Shown one piece after another: positions 31,491 to 39,420 of a stretch of 64,000 nt of DNA. How positions within the stretch are numbered: position 1 is the stretch's first letter; each line of letters opens with the position of its first letter. The DNA is from Stutzerimonas stutzeri (GTDB taxonomy: Bacteria; Pseudomonadota; Gammaproteobacteria; Pseudomonadales; Pseudomonadaceae). A model generated the notes under the pieces. That model saw nothing but the letters and a program-made list of their open reading frames with translations. It had not been told where the DNA came from and did not search any database. Location of the stretch: the NCBI RefSeq assembly GCF_000952685.1, contig NZ_JYHV01000014.1, positions 310,001 through 374,000 of the forward strand. Reading direction: 5' to 3'. The position numbers and the translations under genes were made by a program.

Positions 31491-31919
31491 ATGTGCGGTG
31501 GCGTAGAAGCGCGAGACGCCGAGAAGGCCTACAAGGTCTATTTCCCCAGCCCTAAAGCGGCCTTCCCGGTGATGCTCGAGGGCGGCGAGGCGCTGGGCTG
31601 GGTCAGGTGGGGCCGACGCCGCGAAGAGCCCGGCCAAGGCCCGCAAGGCGGCTGGGCACGGCTGGAGACGGTAGAGCGGGGCGGCTGGGAGAAGTACCAG
31701 CCCCTACGCGCGTTCGGCCTGGTGCAACGCTACATGGAGAAGGACGCCGATCGGACGTCCCACTGGTTCGACATGCAGGAAGGCTTCGCGCTGGACTGCC
31801 TGGTACTGGGGGCGGGTGATCAGCGGCGCGTGTATGTGGTCACCAGCACGCCGCCGGAGGAGTATTCCTGGATACATGATCGGTGGCCGATAGTCGCGAG
31901 AATCTTAGGCGCAACATAA
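31491..31919 (+). CDS. Small SRAP-like (YedK/HMCES-type) protein
   Basis: A 142-aa protein beginning Met-Cys-Gly-Gly. SRAP proteins use Cys2, after Met removal, to crosslink to abasic sites in single-stranded DNA. I see Cys2, WGRR (40-43), A-R-L-E-T (56-60, like NARxET), Glu83 in RYMEKD (like the FYEW Glu), and IHDRWP with His129 (like HxRMP). It is much shorter than YedK and lacks the Asn of NAR (Trp55 here). The divergent position from umuDC across a LexA box agrees with SOS association. Homology is by motif order only. Confidence 0.6.
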   Translation: MCGGVEARDAEKAYKVYFPSPKAAFPVMLEGGEALGWVRWGRRREEPGQGPQGGWARLETVERGGWEKYQPLRAFGLVQRYMEKDADRTSHWFDMQEGFALDCLVLGAGDQRRVYVVTSTPPEEYSWIHDRWPIVARILGAT

Positions 31920-32003
31920 CGGCTATGGACTTCGATCTTAACAGCGCGCGTTTGTCTGTGGCTCTCGCCCCTCGTACTTCCGCAAAGCTCCTGAAAGCGG
32001 GAA

Positions 32004-33422
32004 CTACTCTATTCCGGCCGCTAACGATACTAACTCGTAATAGCCCTTAAGCGGTTCTTTGTGGTTGGCCTTTTCTAACACCATATTTGCAATGTACGAT
32101 ATTTGACTAATAGAGTTAGAGTGAAATAGATTTCGGGCTTCCGCTTGCGGCATTCGCCAAACCTTGAGCAGTTTGTTAGCTAAAGCATGTACTTCGAGGA
32201 TTTCAGTTCCAAAATAGAGTGAGCCTGGACTCGGATATTTTTGGTTGAAGTGCGCCTGTAGCTTGTCCAAGTCTTCGCTTACTAACTTCGAAAAAATTTC
32301 TTCCTCATGGTGCATGATGAATGTTAGGTAGGCGGCAAAGAAAAAATGGTAAGGTTTCCCTTCCATCTGTTTGCTGGTGCCTGACAGCGCTTGTAAAACT
32401 CTCAGTAGCTGCCTTAAGTCAGTTCCGAAAGTTTCTGCAAGAAGCTTTACTGTTAACTGGGGCTCAGTTAGTTGTGAGTCGAAAATACAATCTGGACCTG
32501 GGGATATGTGTGAAGCAAAAGAATACCCGCGATTGGACGGGCTTTGCGAAAGATAACCTAAGCTGCAGATATTAATGTATTCATCATCTTTTACGTGGGC
32601 TTTAATCCAGCCATCTAGGCCTTGTTTCGGGAACGTGTAAGTAAGTTCAAAAAATCTTTTCAAGTATAAAGAGGACGAAAACCCCATCCCGTATACGGCG
32701 TTCACTGAGTGGGCAAGTTGGGATGTGTCTGTTGCAATAATAAATTTGCAGTTAGGTATGTCAAAGAAATGCTTCACCCTCTCTAACAGCTCGATAGAAT
32801 AGGTAGGTCTACATCTGTCTAGCTCGTCGATAAAGATATATACAGGTTTGTCAGCGTTATGTTTTTTCGCTTCATGAACCAGTGCCGAGAGCTTCTTTTT
32901 AAAATCCGCTACAGCTTCATTGCTTTTTTTGTTGTTCTTAATTAGCTCTTCAGCAAACTTAGAAAGGCTCTCAGTGGTAAAGCCATCAGCGGACGTGGCA
33001 TTTGCACCTGCTTCAGCTATTTCGTCGGCGTCAAGGCCGGTGAATTTTTTCGTAATGTGTTTGATTGCGATTGGTGCGGTCGCGGCTATTGCGGCGCCTG
33101 CAGATGACGCTAGCTCTGATAACTTTCGTTTATTTGGAACCGAACTAGGAAGGCATTTTTCTAACTGATCTCTTATGTTCGCAACTAGCGAAATCAGTGG
33201 ATCACCGGTGTAATCATTCTCCCATGCGTTGAAATAGACCGTCGCGCGGGATGGCATAAGATCGAGACGCCAATTTGTAATGAAAAAGGTTTTACCGGTG
33301 CCCCAAGGCGAATTGATATTAACGACGCTGATGTGCTCGGACTCGTCAATGTATGAGGTAAGGAACTGGGCATTCTTTTCGCGAGACATTAAGTCGTCCC
33401 GCCAAGCAATTTTGTTTGTCAT
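32004..33422 (-). CDS. KAP-family P-loop NTPase (candidate defence cargo)
   Basis: This 472-aa protein has a Walker A SPWGTGKTF (Lys44), the KAP hallmark FNAWEND (64-70), a hydrophobic stretch (about 107-122) inserted between Walker A and B as in KAP proteins, and a Walker B YIFIDELDRCRP (Asp199-Glu200). KAP NTPases include PifA, which excludes phage T7 from F+ cells. The gene is clearly AT-richer than its neighbours and has a stand-alone minus-strand position between the SRAP-like gene and a YebY-like gene, signs of recent acquisition. An anti-phage function is a hypothesis from family and position. The whole domain series is intact. Confidence 0.82.
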   Translation of the reverse strand: MTNKIAWRDDLMSREKNAQFLTSYIDESEHISVVNINSPWGTGKTFFITNWRLDLMPSRATVYFNAWENDYTGDPLISLVANIRDQLEKCLPSSVPNKRKLSELASSAGAAIAATAPIAIKHITKKFTGLDADEIAEAGANATSADGFTTESLSKFAEELIKNNKKSNEAVADFKKKLSALVHEAKKHNADKPVYIFIDELDRCRPTYSIELLERVKHFFDIPNCKFIIATDTSQLAHSVNAVYGMGFSSSLYLKRFFELTYTFPKQGLDGWIKAHVKDDEYINICSLGYLSQSPSNRGYSFASHISPGPDCIFDSQLTEPQLTVKLLAETFGTDLRQLLRVLQALSGTSKQMEGKPYHFFFAAYLTFIMHHEEEIFSKLVSEDLDKLQAHFNQKYPSPGSLYFGTEILEVHALANKLLKVWRMPQAEARNLFHSNSISQISYIANMVLEKANHKEPLKGYYELVSLAAGIE

Positions 33423-33479
33423 TTCTATCTCGCGAAAAGGTTAGTGGGCGACTGCCCCGGCTAAAAACAATGAACAAAC

Positions 33480-33803
33480 TCAACCGCAAAGCTTGATTCC
33501 TGCTTCGATCACGGTTTCAACACTAACTCTTGCACTAGGATTGCTCTCGTTAGCAGCCCACACCTGCTCCAACGGATCCAGCCCAAGCTGGCGAGCCTTC
33601 CCGCTGGCAGCACCGTTCACGCCATACATCCGCCCGGTTTCCGGATCGGTGACGACCACGGCGTTGCCGGGCAGGCACTGCAGGTGCATCTCTTCGGGGA
33701 TGAAGGGCCAGGCATCGCCGAAGTCTTCGGCGCTGATCAGCTTGGGCGGGGCGGCGAGGGCGAGGGGGCTGGCCAGCAGCAGGCCGAGTAGGACTTTGCG
33801 CAT
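33480..33803 (-). CDS. YebY-like periplasmic protein (DUF2511)
   Basis: This 107-aa protein has a signal peptide (MRKVLLGLLLASPLALAAP) and the pattern WPFIPEEMHLQCLPGNAVVV followed by a terminal KLCG, as in E. coli YebY. The two Cys may form a disulfide. It is located between the KAP gene and the second HTH gene. Role unknown. Confidence 0.75.
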   Translation of the reverse strand: MRKVLLGLLLASPLALAAPPKLISAEDFGDAWPFIPEEMHLQCLPGNAVVVTDPETGRMYGVNGAASGKARQLGLDPLEQVWAANESNPSARVSVETVIEAGIKLCG

Positions 33804-33832
33804 AGAAACGTTCCTTGTTTGATGAGGGCAGG

Positions 33833-34075
33833 TCAGCGGCTACGGGCGCCGGTGATGATGTACAGCACATCCGCATCAGTGCGGGCGGCCAACGCCTGCA
33901 GGTAGTCGATGGGGATGATTGAAGTACCGTTCTCGAAGCGCTTCTGCATGTAGTCGGTCATGCCGGCCAGGTGGGCCAGCTCGTGCACCTGCAGATTGAG
34001 GCGCTTGCGCTCTTCGAGCAGGCGGTCACCGAAGTGGCGGGGCTGGTCGTCTAGGTCGATGGCTGCTGCGGTCAT
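33833..34075 (-). CDS. Small HTH regulator, paralogue of the upstream repressor
   Basis: This 80-aa XRE-like HTH protein has the recognition region NLQVHELAHLAGMTDYMQKRFENG. Its end (LQALAARTDADVLYIITGAR) parallels the upstream repressor (LEAVAAAGVDVLYVLTGRR), so the two are probably related by duplication. It lacks a C-terminal oligomerisation domain. A palindrome lies directly upstream (34095-34110). Confidence 0.75.
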   Translation of the reverse strand: MTAAAIDLDDQPRHFGDRLLEERKRLNLQVHELAHLAGMTDYMQKRFENGTSIIPIDYLQALAARTDADVLYIITGARSR

Positions 34076-34094
34076 GGGCGTCTCCTTGCCTGTT

Positions 34095-34110
34095 CACTCA
34101 GCGTTGAGTG
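34095..34110. promoter_or_regulatory. Palindromic operator upstream of the small HTH gene
   Basis: CACTCA-GCGT-TGAGTG is a perfect 6-4-6 inverted repeat located 20 bp before the HTH gene start. It is distinct from, but of the same architecture as, the palindrome before the main repressor. Confidence 0.6.
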
Positions 34111-34113
34111 AGT

Positions 34114-34461
34114 TCATTGGTCTGAATCGATTACGTACCGTCCGGTCGACTCGGCCAGCGCGGCAGTCATGCGCCGCACGGCGGCGCGATCGCTCTCTGG
34201 CATCGCGCGGTAATGGTTGAGTAGTGCGGATTCGTCTTCGGCAAGCGCGGTTTCGCTGAGCGCTCCCCGCCGCCCTGTAAGGACGTAGAGCACGTCCACA
34301 CCGGCGGCGGCTACGGCCTCCAGGTAGGCGGCGTCAGGGCTACGCTCGCCCTTCTCATAGTTGAACTGGGTTGTCTTGGACACCTTCGCTACAGCAGCGA
34401 AATCGCCTTGATTGAGGCCCAGCCGCGCACGCTCTTCCTTCAGCCTTTCGCCGATTTTCAA
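34114..34461 (-). CDS. Phage repressor, XRE family
   Basis: This protein of about 115 aa has an N-terminal HTH (KIGERLKEERARLGLNQGDFAAVAKVSKTTQFNYEKG) and a short helical C-terminal part. It is probably the lysogeny repressor: divergent from early genes with a palindrome between. I place the start at the TTG at 34461, with GGAG 8 nt upstream; another TTG lies at 34464, and a longer frame to 34536 would cover the operator. Confidence 0.8.
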   Translation of the reverse strand: MKIGERLKEERARLGLNQGDFAAVAKVSKTTQFNYEKGERSPDAAYLEAVAAAGVDVLYVLTGRRGALSETALAEDESALLNHYRAMPESDRAAVRRMTAALAESTGRYVIDSDQ

Positions 34462-34488
34462 CAAAACGACTCCAATAGGCGTTGACAG

Positions 34489-34504
34489 TTCAACGCACGT
34501 TGAA
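34489..34504. promoter_or_regulatory. Palindromic operator in the repressor/early-gene intergenic region
   Basis: TTCAAC-GCAC-GTTGAA is a perfect 6-4-6 inverted repeat. A further half-site GTTGAA lies at 34540-34545, just before the early gene start. It is a likely target of the repressor and/or its early antagonist. Confidence 0.65.
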
Positions 34505-34547
34505 TAATCTGCACTCGTCATCACACGAAACCACACGAAGTTGAACT

Positions 34548-34814
34548 ATGCCGAACGGATACCCAAGCGAGCAAGCGTGCACCGACGCGCGCAACCGCCT
34601 CAGCCAACTCGGCCTGTCCGCGAAGGAATGGGCCGAGCAGAACGATCTGACTCCCTCGACCGTTTACGCCGTACTCAACGGGCAGAAGAAGTGTTTGCGC
34701 GGCGAAGCTCACCGCGCCGCTGTGTTGCTTGGCATGAAGGAAGGTGTGGTCGCCGGTGTATCTGAAGAATACGGCCGCCGCGCGACCGACATCGGCGCCG
34801 TGATTCCAAAGTAA
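34548..34814 (+). CDS. BcepMu gp16-like early DNA-binding protein
   Basis: An 88-aa HTH protein with the pattern LSAKEWAEQNDLTPSTVYAVLNGQKKCLRGEAHRAAVLLGM, found in the BcepMu gp16 phage-associated family. As the first rightward early gene opposite the repressor it probably plays a Cro/Cox-like role. Its stop overlaps the next start (TAATG). Confidence 0.8.
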   Translation: MPNGYPSEQACTDARNRLSQLGLSAKEWAEQNDLTPSTVYAVLNGQKKCLRGEAHRAAVLLGMKEGVVAGVSEEYGRRATDIGAVIPK

Positions 34815-35323
34815 TGGCATTGGCCCCAGCGAGAAACCAGAAGATGAAGCGCACCGTTCTAGAGAGCCGCCGGCAAGTGATGAGCGCAGTGGTCTGCGAC
34901 TACCCAGGCGGGCGCGAGTGCGCTGCGGCACGGCTGGGCCTGCCGATCAAGAAGCTGGACAACCACGTCTATGAAAACGCCGGTAGCCGCCCATTGAGCG
35001 ATGATCAAATTCATCAGCTCGAGCAAGAGACCGGCACCACGCATTTTCCTGACTACGTCGCTGCGCTGTATGGCGGCATGTTCGTACCGGTCGCCAACCC
35101 GGACGAGCTGGACAACATCGAGCTGTATGAACGCTGCATGAAAACTGCCGTAAAGCGCGGTGCAGTGGACAAGATCATTTCCCAAGCGCTGAGCAACGGG
35201 GAGATCGACGAAGGGGAGGCCAAGGCCATCCTCGAGGCCCACCGCCAGCACATGGCAGCACGGCATTCAGAGGTACACGCAGTGATTCTTCTGCACCGGT
35301 CGCGGTTGCCGGGGCAGAACTAA
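34814..35323 (+). CDS. YmfL/CII-like phage regulatory protein
   Basis: This 169-aa protein matches the YmfL/CII-type regulators of lambdoid and P2-like phages (VVCDYPGGRECAAARLGLPIKKLDNHVYENAGSRPL), which have an N-terminal HTH and decide lysis or lysogeny. The start may also be at the second Met (34844, MKRTVLESRR). Coupled to the preceding gene. Confidence 0.8.
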   Translation: MALAPARNQKMKRTVLESRRQVMSAVVCDYPGGRECAAARLGLPIKKLDNHVYENAGSRPLSDDQIHQLEQETGTTHFPDYVAALYGGMFVPVANPDELDNIELYERCMKTAVKRGAVDKIISQALSNGEIDEGEAKAILEAHRQHMAARHSEVHAVILLHRSRLPGQN

Positions 35324-35397
35324 GGAAAGCAGTCGGCGCGAGAGCGTCAGAGATTACCGGCCCAGGCCGGAGCCGCGATTGGCGGTGGGGAGGATGA

Positions 35398-35715
35398 GTG
35401 AGCGTTGCCCATAACGGTGGTTATAAGTGCCTGTGCCCAGCCTGCGGGAGCCGCATGCGGATCCGCAACAGCGAGGCGCAGACGCCAACATTCAAGACGA
35501 TGTACGCGCAGTGCACCTCGATAGCGTGCAGCGCTACCTACAGCGGCTCGTTGACATGGGATCACGAACTGAGCCCGTCCGGTCTGGACGCCCCTAGGGT
35601 GCGGCTGCCGGTTGCGCCCTCGGTGCAACGCATGCAGGCGCTGCGCGACAGCCGCGAGAAAACCGATCAACTCGACATGCTGGATCACATGGAACCGGAG
35701 GCCGTAAACGCATGA
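35398..35715 (+). CDS. ogr: Ogr/Delta-type late gene activator
   Basis: This 105-aa zinc-finger protein starts with GTG after GGGGAGGA. It has Cys pairs CLCPACGS and CTSIAC with the intervening TFKTMYAQ, the Ogr/Delta pattern. Ogr activates P2 late promoters by contacting RNA polymerase alpha; likely targets are the sites before V and FI. In P2 ogr follows D, but here it is in the early operon. Overlaps the next gene by 4 bp. Confidence 0.85.
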   Translation: MSVAHNGGYKCLCPACGSRMRIRNSEAQTPTFKTMYAQCTSIACSATYSGSLTWDHELSPSGLDAPRVRLPVAPSVQRMQALRDSREKTDQLDMLDHMEPEAVNA

Positions 35716-36092
35716 ATACCCTCACCACCACCGCAGGCAACGCCCAGGAATACCGCACCACCATGCAGGAGGCCGCGCTGCACTTCCTGCAACGCCACCA
35801 GGGCGAGCACCTGGCTGACGATGGCCATCTGTTTGACCGCGCAGTGAGCTACCTGGTTAACGCTCTGGACGTGCCCACGTTCATGGCTGATCGGCTGGTG
35901 TATCTGGCGATGAGCGACCTGTACGGCAAGCATAAGCCAGCGCCGATCGGCATTGATTACGGCACGGGCGATTCAGCTACGGTCGCCCTGCTGCGTTTCT
36001 CCACCGGCGAGAAGGTATTAATCCCTTGCCGCCACTTGCCGTTGCGCCTCCAGCCGCCGACGGCTCAGCCGGCTGCAGCAGCCGCTAACTGA
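35712..36092 (+). CDS. Hypothetical phage early protein
   Basis: A 126-aa cytosolic protein (MNTLTTTAGNAQEYR...), start overlapping ogr by 4 bp. The helical N-terminal half (LHFLQRHQGEHLADDGHLFDRAV) is followed by a short beta part. No family recognised; context suggests an early function. Confidence 0.7.
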   Translation: MNTLTTTAGNAQEYRTTMQEAALHFLQRHQGEHLADDGHLFDRAVSYLVNALDVPTFMADRLVYLAMSDLYGKHKPAPIGIDYGTGDSATVALLRFSTGEKVLIPCRHLPLRLQPPTAQPAAAAAN

Positions 36093-36169
36093 TCACCCCC
36101 TGAATTGAATCCCGTCTCCATGCCCGCCGTTGCGCGGGTAGGGGAAAGTTGCGCCCGAATGGTGGCTTT

Positions 36170-36409
36170 ATGTGTGACATCACTCTGCAAATCAGGCTCA
36201 AGCCCGGCCAGGCCGAGGCCTACCTGCGCTGGATTACTTGCCAGTACGAACAACTCATGTCGGCGTGCTGGTACGACGACAAATACCGCTACACGCCCCA
36301 GGGTTTGCGTGGTCCGAAAATTCTCCAGGACCACCCACACATCGCCGGACTGAACCGCACGGCGCGCGAGCTGGTGAAGCAATTGAAAGCTGCTGAGGTG
36401 CCGGCATGA
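36170..36409 (+). CDS. Hypothetical phage early protein
   Basis: A 79-aa protein from the ATG at 36170 (MCDITLQIRLKPGQ); an in-frame TTG at 36149 is less likely. It has an alpha/beta pattern with several Trp and Tyr (WYDDKYRYTP). It overlaps the next gene by 4 bp. Not recognised. Confidence 0.65.
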   Translation: MCDITLQIRLKPGQAEAYLRWITCQYEQLMSACWYDDKYRYTPQGLRGPKILQDHPHIAGLNRTARELVKQLKAAEVPA

Positions 36410-36639
36410 GCAAGCCGATGCCCATCTGCGACGCTATCGCAGCAGACCCCATCCACTTCCTGTTCAAAGCGAAAGTGGAGCAGCTCACGCGCGCGTCCAC
36501 CTACCAGGACCAGCATCTCGCGCTGTACGGCTTGCAGGGCCACCTGGACGGTTTAGCCGAAGCGAAAGTGATCACCTGGGAACAGTGGCGTGACGCGCAG
36601 GAAGAGTCGCGCACGATTCTCTGGGGAGCAGATGCATGA
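36406..36639 (+). CDS. Hypothetical phage early protein
   Basis: A 77-aa helical protein (MSKPMPICDAIAADPIHFLF...), coupled by 4-bp overlaps to both neighbours, directly upstream of the primase-helicase gene. No motif recognised. Confidence 0.65.
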   Translation: MSKPMPICDAIAADPIHFLFKAKVEQLTRASTYQDQHLALYGLQGHLDGLAEAKVITWEQWRDAQEESRTILWGADA

Positions 36640-39386
36640 AGGCCATGGACCACGCCATCCGCACCGAAGTGATCGCCCGCCTCGAGCAGCAGTTCGGCCT
36701 CAAGCGCATTGCCGGCACCAACTACATGCGCAAGGGCGAGTGCCCCAGCTGCAACAAGAAAGAGCTGTTCAGCCGCTATGACGAGCCCTGGTTCATCAAG
36801 TGCGGCCGCGAGAGCAAATGCGGCCAGCAGTGGCACGTGAAGGAGCTGTTCGACGACCTGTTCGATGACTGGAGCAAGCGCGCGCCGGCCACCGAGCAGG
36901 ATCCGACCGCAACGGCCGACAGCTACCTGCAGGGCGCACGCGGCTTTCACCTGGAGCTGATCACAGGCTGGTACACCCAAGAGCATTACTTTGATCGCCA
37001 CCAGACCATCGGCTCGGCCACGGTGCGCTTCCCGCTGGAGAAGGGCGGCTATTGGGAACGGCTGATTGACCGGCCGCACCGCTTCGGCAAGCAGAAAGCG
37101 CGCTTCGCCCCGGGCCAATCCGTGAAGGGCTACTGGTGGTGCCCGCCGAGCCTTGATCTGCTCCAGGTGCGCGAGCTGTGGATCGTCGAAGGCATCTTCG
37201 ACGCCATTGCCCTGCTGCACCACGGCATCGATGCCGTCTCGGCCATGAGCAGCAACGCCTTTCCGGCCGAGTCGCTAAAGGCGTTGGCGAAGGCCTGTGC
37301 GGACGCGGGGCAGAAGCTGCCGAAGCTGGTCTGGGCGCTGGACAACGAGCCGGGCGCGCATCGCTACACCCGCCGCTGGGTAAAGATGGCCCGCGAGCTG
37401 GGCTTCACTTGCGAGGCCGCGCAGATCCCGCAGGGCGATCGCAAGGTGGATTGGAACGATCTGCATCAGCGCTGGATGTTCCTGGACGAGGACAAGCGCG
37501 TCGATCAGATCGAACGGGACCTCAAAGCAGCCCGTCACCAGGGCGCGCTACTGATCGCTGATAACGCCTCCGAAAAGGCGATGCTGATCTACGAGTGGGA
37601 CGAAAGCAGCGAATTCCATTTCGGGTTCGGCAACCGGATGTACTGGTTCAAGCTCGATCTGGAGAAATTCAACAAGGCGGTGCAAGGCCTAGAGGACGGT
37701 GACTCGCAAGGTGAGCAGCTGCTCACCCGCCAGCAGATCCGCGACAAAGCGCTGCGCATGGCCGGCTGCGTCGTCGAGATCGCCAACTGCTACCCCAAGG
37801 CGCTGTACTTCCAGCGCAACGAGGTGACGGACGAGGCCTGGTACTACTTCCGCGTCGATTTCCCGCATGACGAGCCCACGGTGCGCAACACCTTCACCGG
37901 TGGCCAGGTGGCGGCCGCGGCCGAGTTCAAGAAGCGCTTGCTCGGTATGGCCGCGGGCGCGGTGTTCACCGGCAGCGGCAGCCAGCTCGATAAGATCATG
38001 AAGGCTCAGCTCTACGGGCTCAAAACCGTCAAGACGATCGATTACATCGGCTACAGCAAGGAGCACGGCTGCTACGTGTTCGGCGACCTGGCCGTGCGTG
38101 GCGGCGTGGTGGAGAGGGCGAACAGCGAGGACTATTTCGAGTTCAAGCAGCTGCGCCTGAAGACGCTGCAGAAGTCGATCCGCCTGGAAATCGCCCGTAC
38201 CGATGAGGGTTATCGCACCGAGTGGCTCGACTGGCTGTGGACCTGCTTCGGGGCCCAGGGCATCGTCGCGCTGGCCTATTGGTTCGGCTCGCTGTTCGCA
38301 GAGCAGATCCGCGCGGAGTACCAGTCGTTTCCGTTCCTGGAAGTAACCGGCGAGGCCGGCGCCGGTAAGTCGACCTTGCTGATGTTCCTCTGGAAGCTGC
38401 TGGGCCGGCCAGACGAGGAGGGGAAAGACCCCTCGAAAATGTCCAAGGCAGGCTTGCGCCGCTGGATGGGGCAGGTATCCGGCATGCCGCTGGTTCTGCT
38501 CGAGGCCGACCGCAGCGACACCGACCGCACCGCCGCGAAAGCCTACGACTGGGACGAGCTCAAGCCCCTGTTCAACGGCGGCACCTTGGGCGTAACCGGC
38601 GTGAAGACAGCCGGCAACGAGACCTATGAGCCCCCGTTCCGCGGCGCGATCGTCATCAGCCAGAACGCCACCGTGGCGGCCAGCGAGGCGATCCTGACCC
38701 GTATCGTCAAGCTGCACTTCGTGCGGCCGGACGTCACCAGTGCCAGCCGCGCCGCGGCGGACAACCTCAACCACCTGAGCGCGATGGATGTGAGCCACTT
38801 CCTGCTGATGGCGGCGAAGGGCGAGCAGAAGGTGATGGAGTCCTTCCGCGAGCAGGTAAAGGTGCATGAGCAGGCGCTGCGCGAGCTGAAAGAGATCCGC
38901 ATCGAGCGAATCATCAAGAACCACGCCCAGTTGCTGGCCCTGGTCGACGCGCTGCGCCTGGTGGTCAACCTCACCGATCGCCAGCACGCCGCCGCCCAGC
39001 GCGAGCTGACTGCTATGGCCGTGGCCAGGCAGAACGCCGTCAACTCCGATCCGACCGAAGTGGCCGAGTTCTGGGAGGTGTTCGATTATCTGCAGGGCCT
39101 CAATGACGATCCGGTGGTTGACCACAGCAAGAAGCCCGACCAGATCGCCATCAACCTCAACGAATTCTGCGAGCGCGCCGCCGAGCACAAACAGAAGCTC
39201 GCCGACATCGGCACGCTGCGCAACCTCCTGCCCAACAGCCGCAGCCGCAAATTCATTGAGAAGAACCGCGCCGTGGACAGCGCCGTCCGGGCGGCATTCA
39301 ACGCCCGCAACCCCATGTCCGGCCGCTGCCCCACGGTGAAGTGCTGGATGTTCCAAAACCCCGACGCCAAGCGCGGCAACGCTTGA
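36636..39386 (+). CDS. Phage primase-helicase (zinc finger, TOPRIM, P-loop ATPase)
   Basis: This 916-aa replication protein has an N-terminal zinc finger (CPSCNKKELF and CGRESKCG), a TOPRIM domain (LWIVEGIFDAI and VWALDNEPG) and a helicase-like ATPase with Walker A TGEAGAGKST (about residue 575) and a following LLEADRSDTDRT. The protein would prime and unwind phage DNA. It takes the place of P2 gpA, for which I find no HUH rolling-circle motif in the prophage, so replication is probably of a different mode. The large antisense frame opposite is a shadow. Confidence 0.85.
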   Translation: MKAMDHAIRTEVIARLEQQFGLKRIAGTNYMRKGECPSCNKKELFSRYDEPWFIKCGRESKCGQQWHVKELFDDLFDDWSKRAPATEQDPTATADSYLQGARGFHLELITGWYTQEHYFDRHQTIGSATVRFPLEKGGYWERLIDRPHRFGKQKARFAPGQSVKGYWWCPPSLDLLQVRELWIVEGIFDAIALLHHGIDAVSAMSSNAFPAESLKALAKACADAGQKLPKLVWALDNEPGAHRYTRRWVKMARELGFTCEAAQIPQGDRKVDWNDLHQRWMFLDEDKRVDQIERDLKAARHQGALLIADNASEKAMLIYEWDESSEFHFGFGNRMYWFKLDLEKFNKAVQGLEDGDSQGEQLLTRQQIRDKALRMAGCVVEIANCYPKALYFQRNEVTDEAWYYFRVDFPHDEPTVRNTFTGGQVAAAAEFKKRLLGMAAGAVFTGSGSQLDKIMKAQLYGLKTVKTIDYIGYSKEHGCYVFGDLAVRGGVVERANSEDYFEFKQLRLKTLQKSIRLEIARTDEGYRTEWLDWLWTCFGAQGIVALAYWFGSLFAEQIRAEYQSFPFLEVTGEAGAGKSTLLMFLWKLLGRPDEEGKDPSKMSKAGLRRWMGQVSGMPLVLLEADRSDTDRTAAKAYDWDELKPLFNGGTLGVTGVKTAGNETYEPPFRGAIVISQNATVAASEAILTRIVKLHFVRPDVTSASRAAADNLNHLSAMDVSHFLLMAAKGEQKVMESFREQVKVHEQALRELKEIRIERIIKNHAQLLALVDALRLVVNLTDRQHAAAQRELTAMAVARQNAVNSDPTEVAEFWEVFDYLQGLNDDPVVDHSKKPDQIAINLNEFCERAAEHKQKLADIGTLRNLLPNSRSRKFIEKNRAVDSAVRAAFNARNPMSGRCPTVKCWMFQNPDAKRGNA

Positions 39387-39420
39387 TCGTCAGCAACACC
39401 CAAACCCAAGGAGAAGCACC

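Noticed and set aside
37689..39356. 555-aa frame antisense to the primase-helicase gene
   Set aside because: Shadow frame; the sense strand has zinc finger, TOPRIM and Walker motifs.
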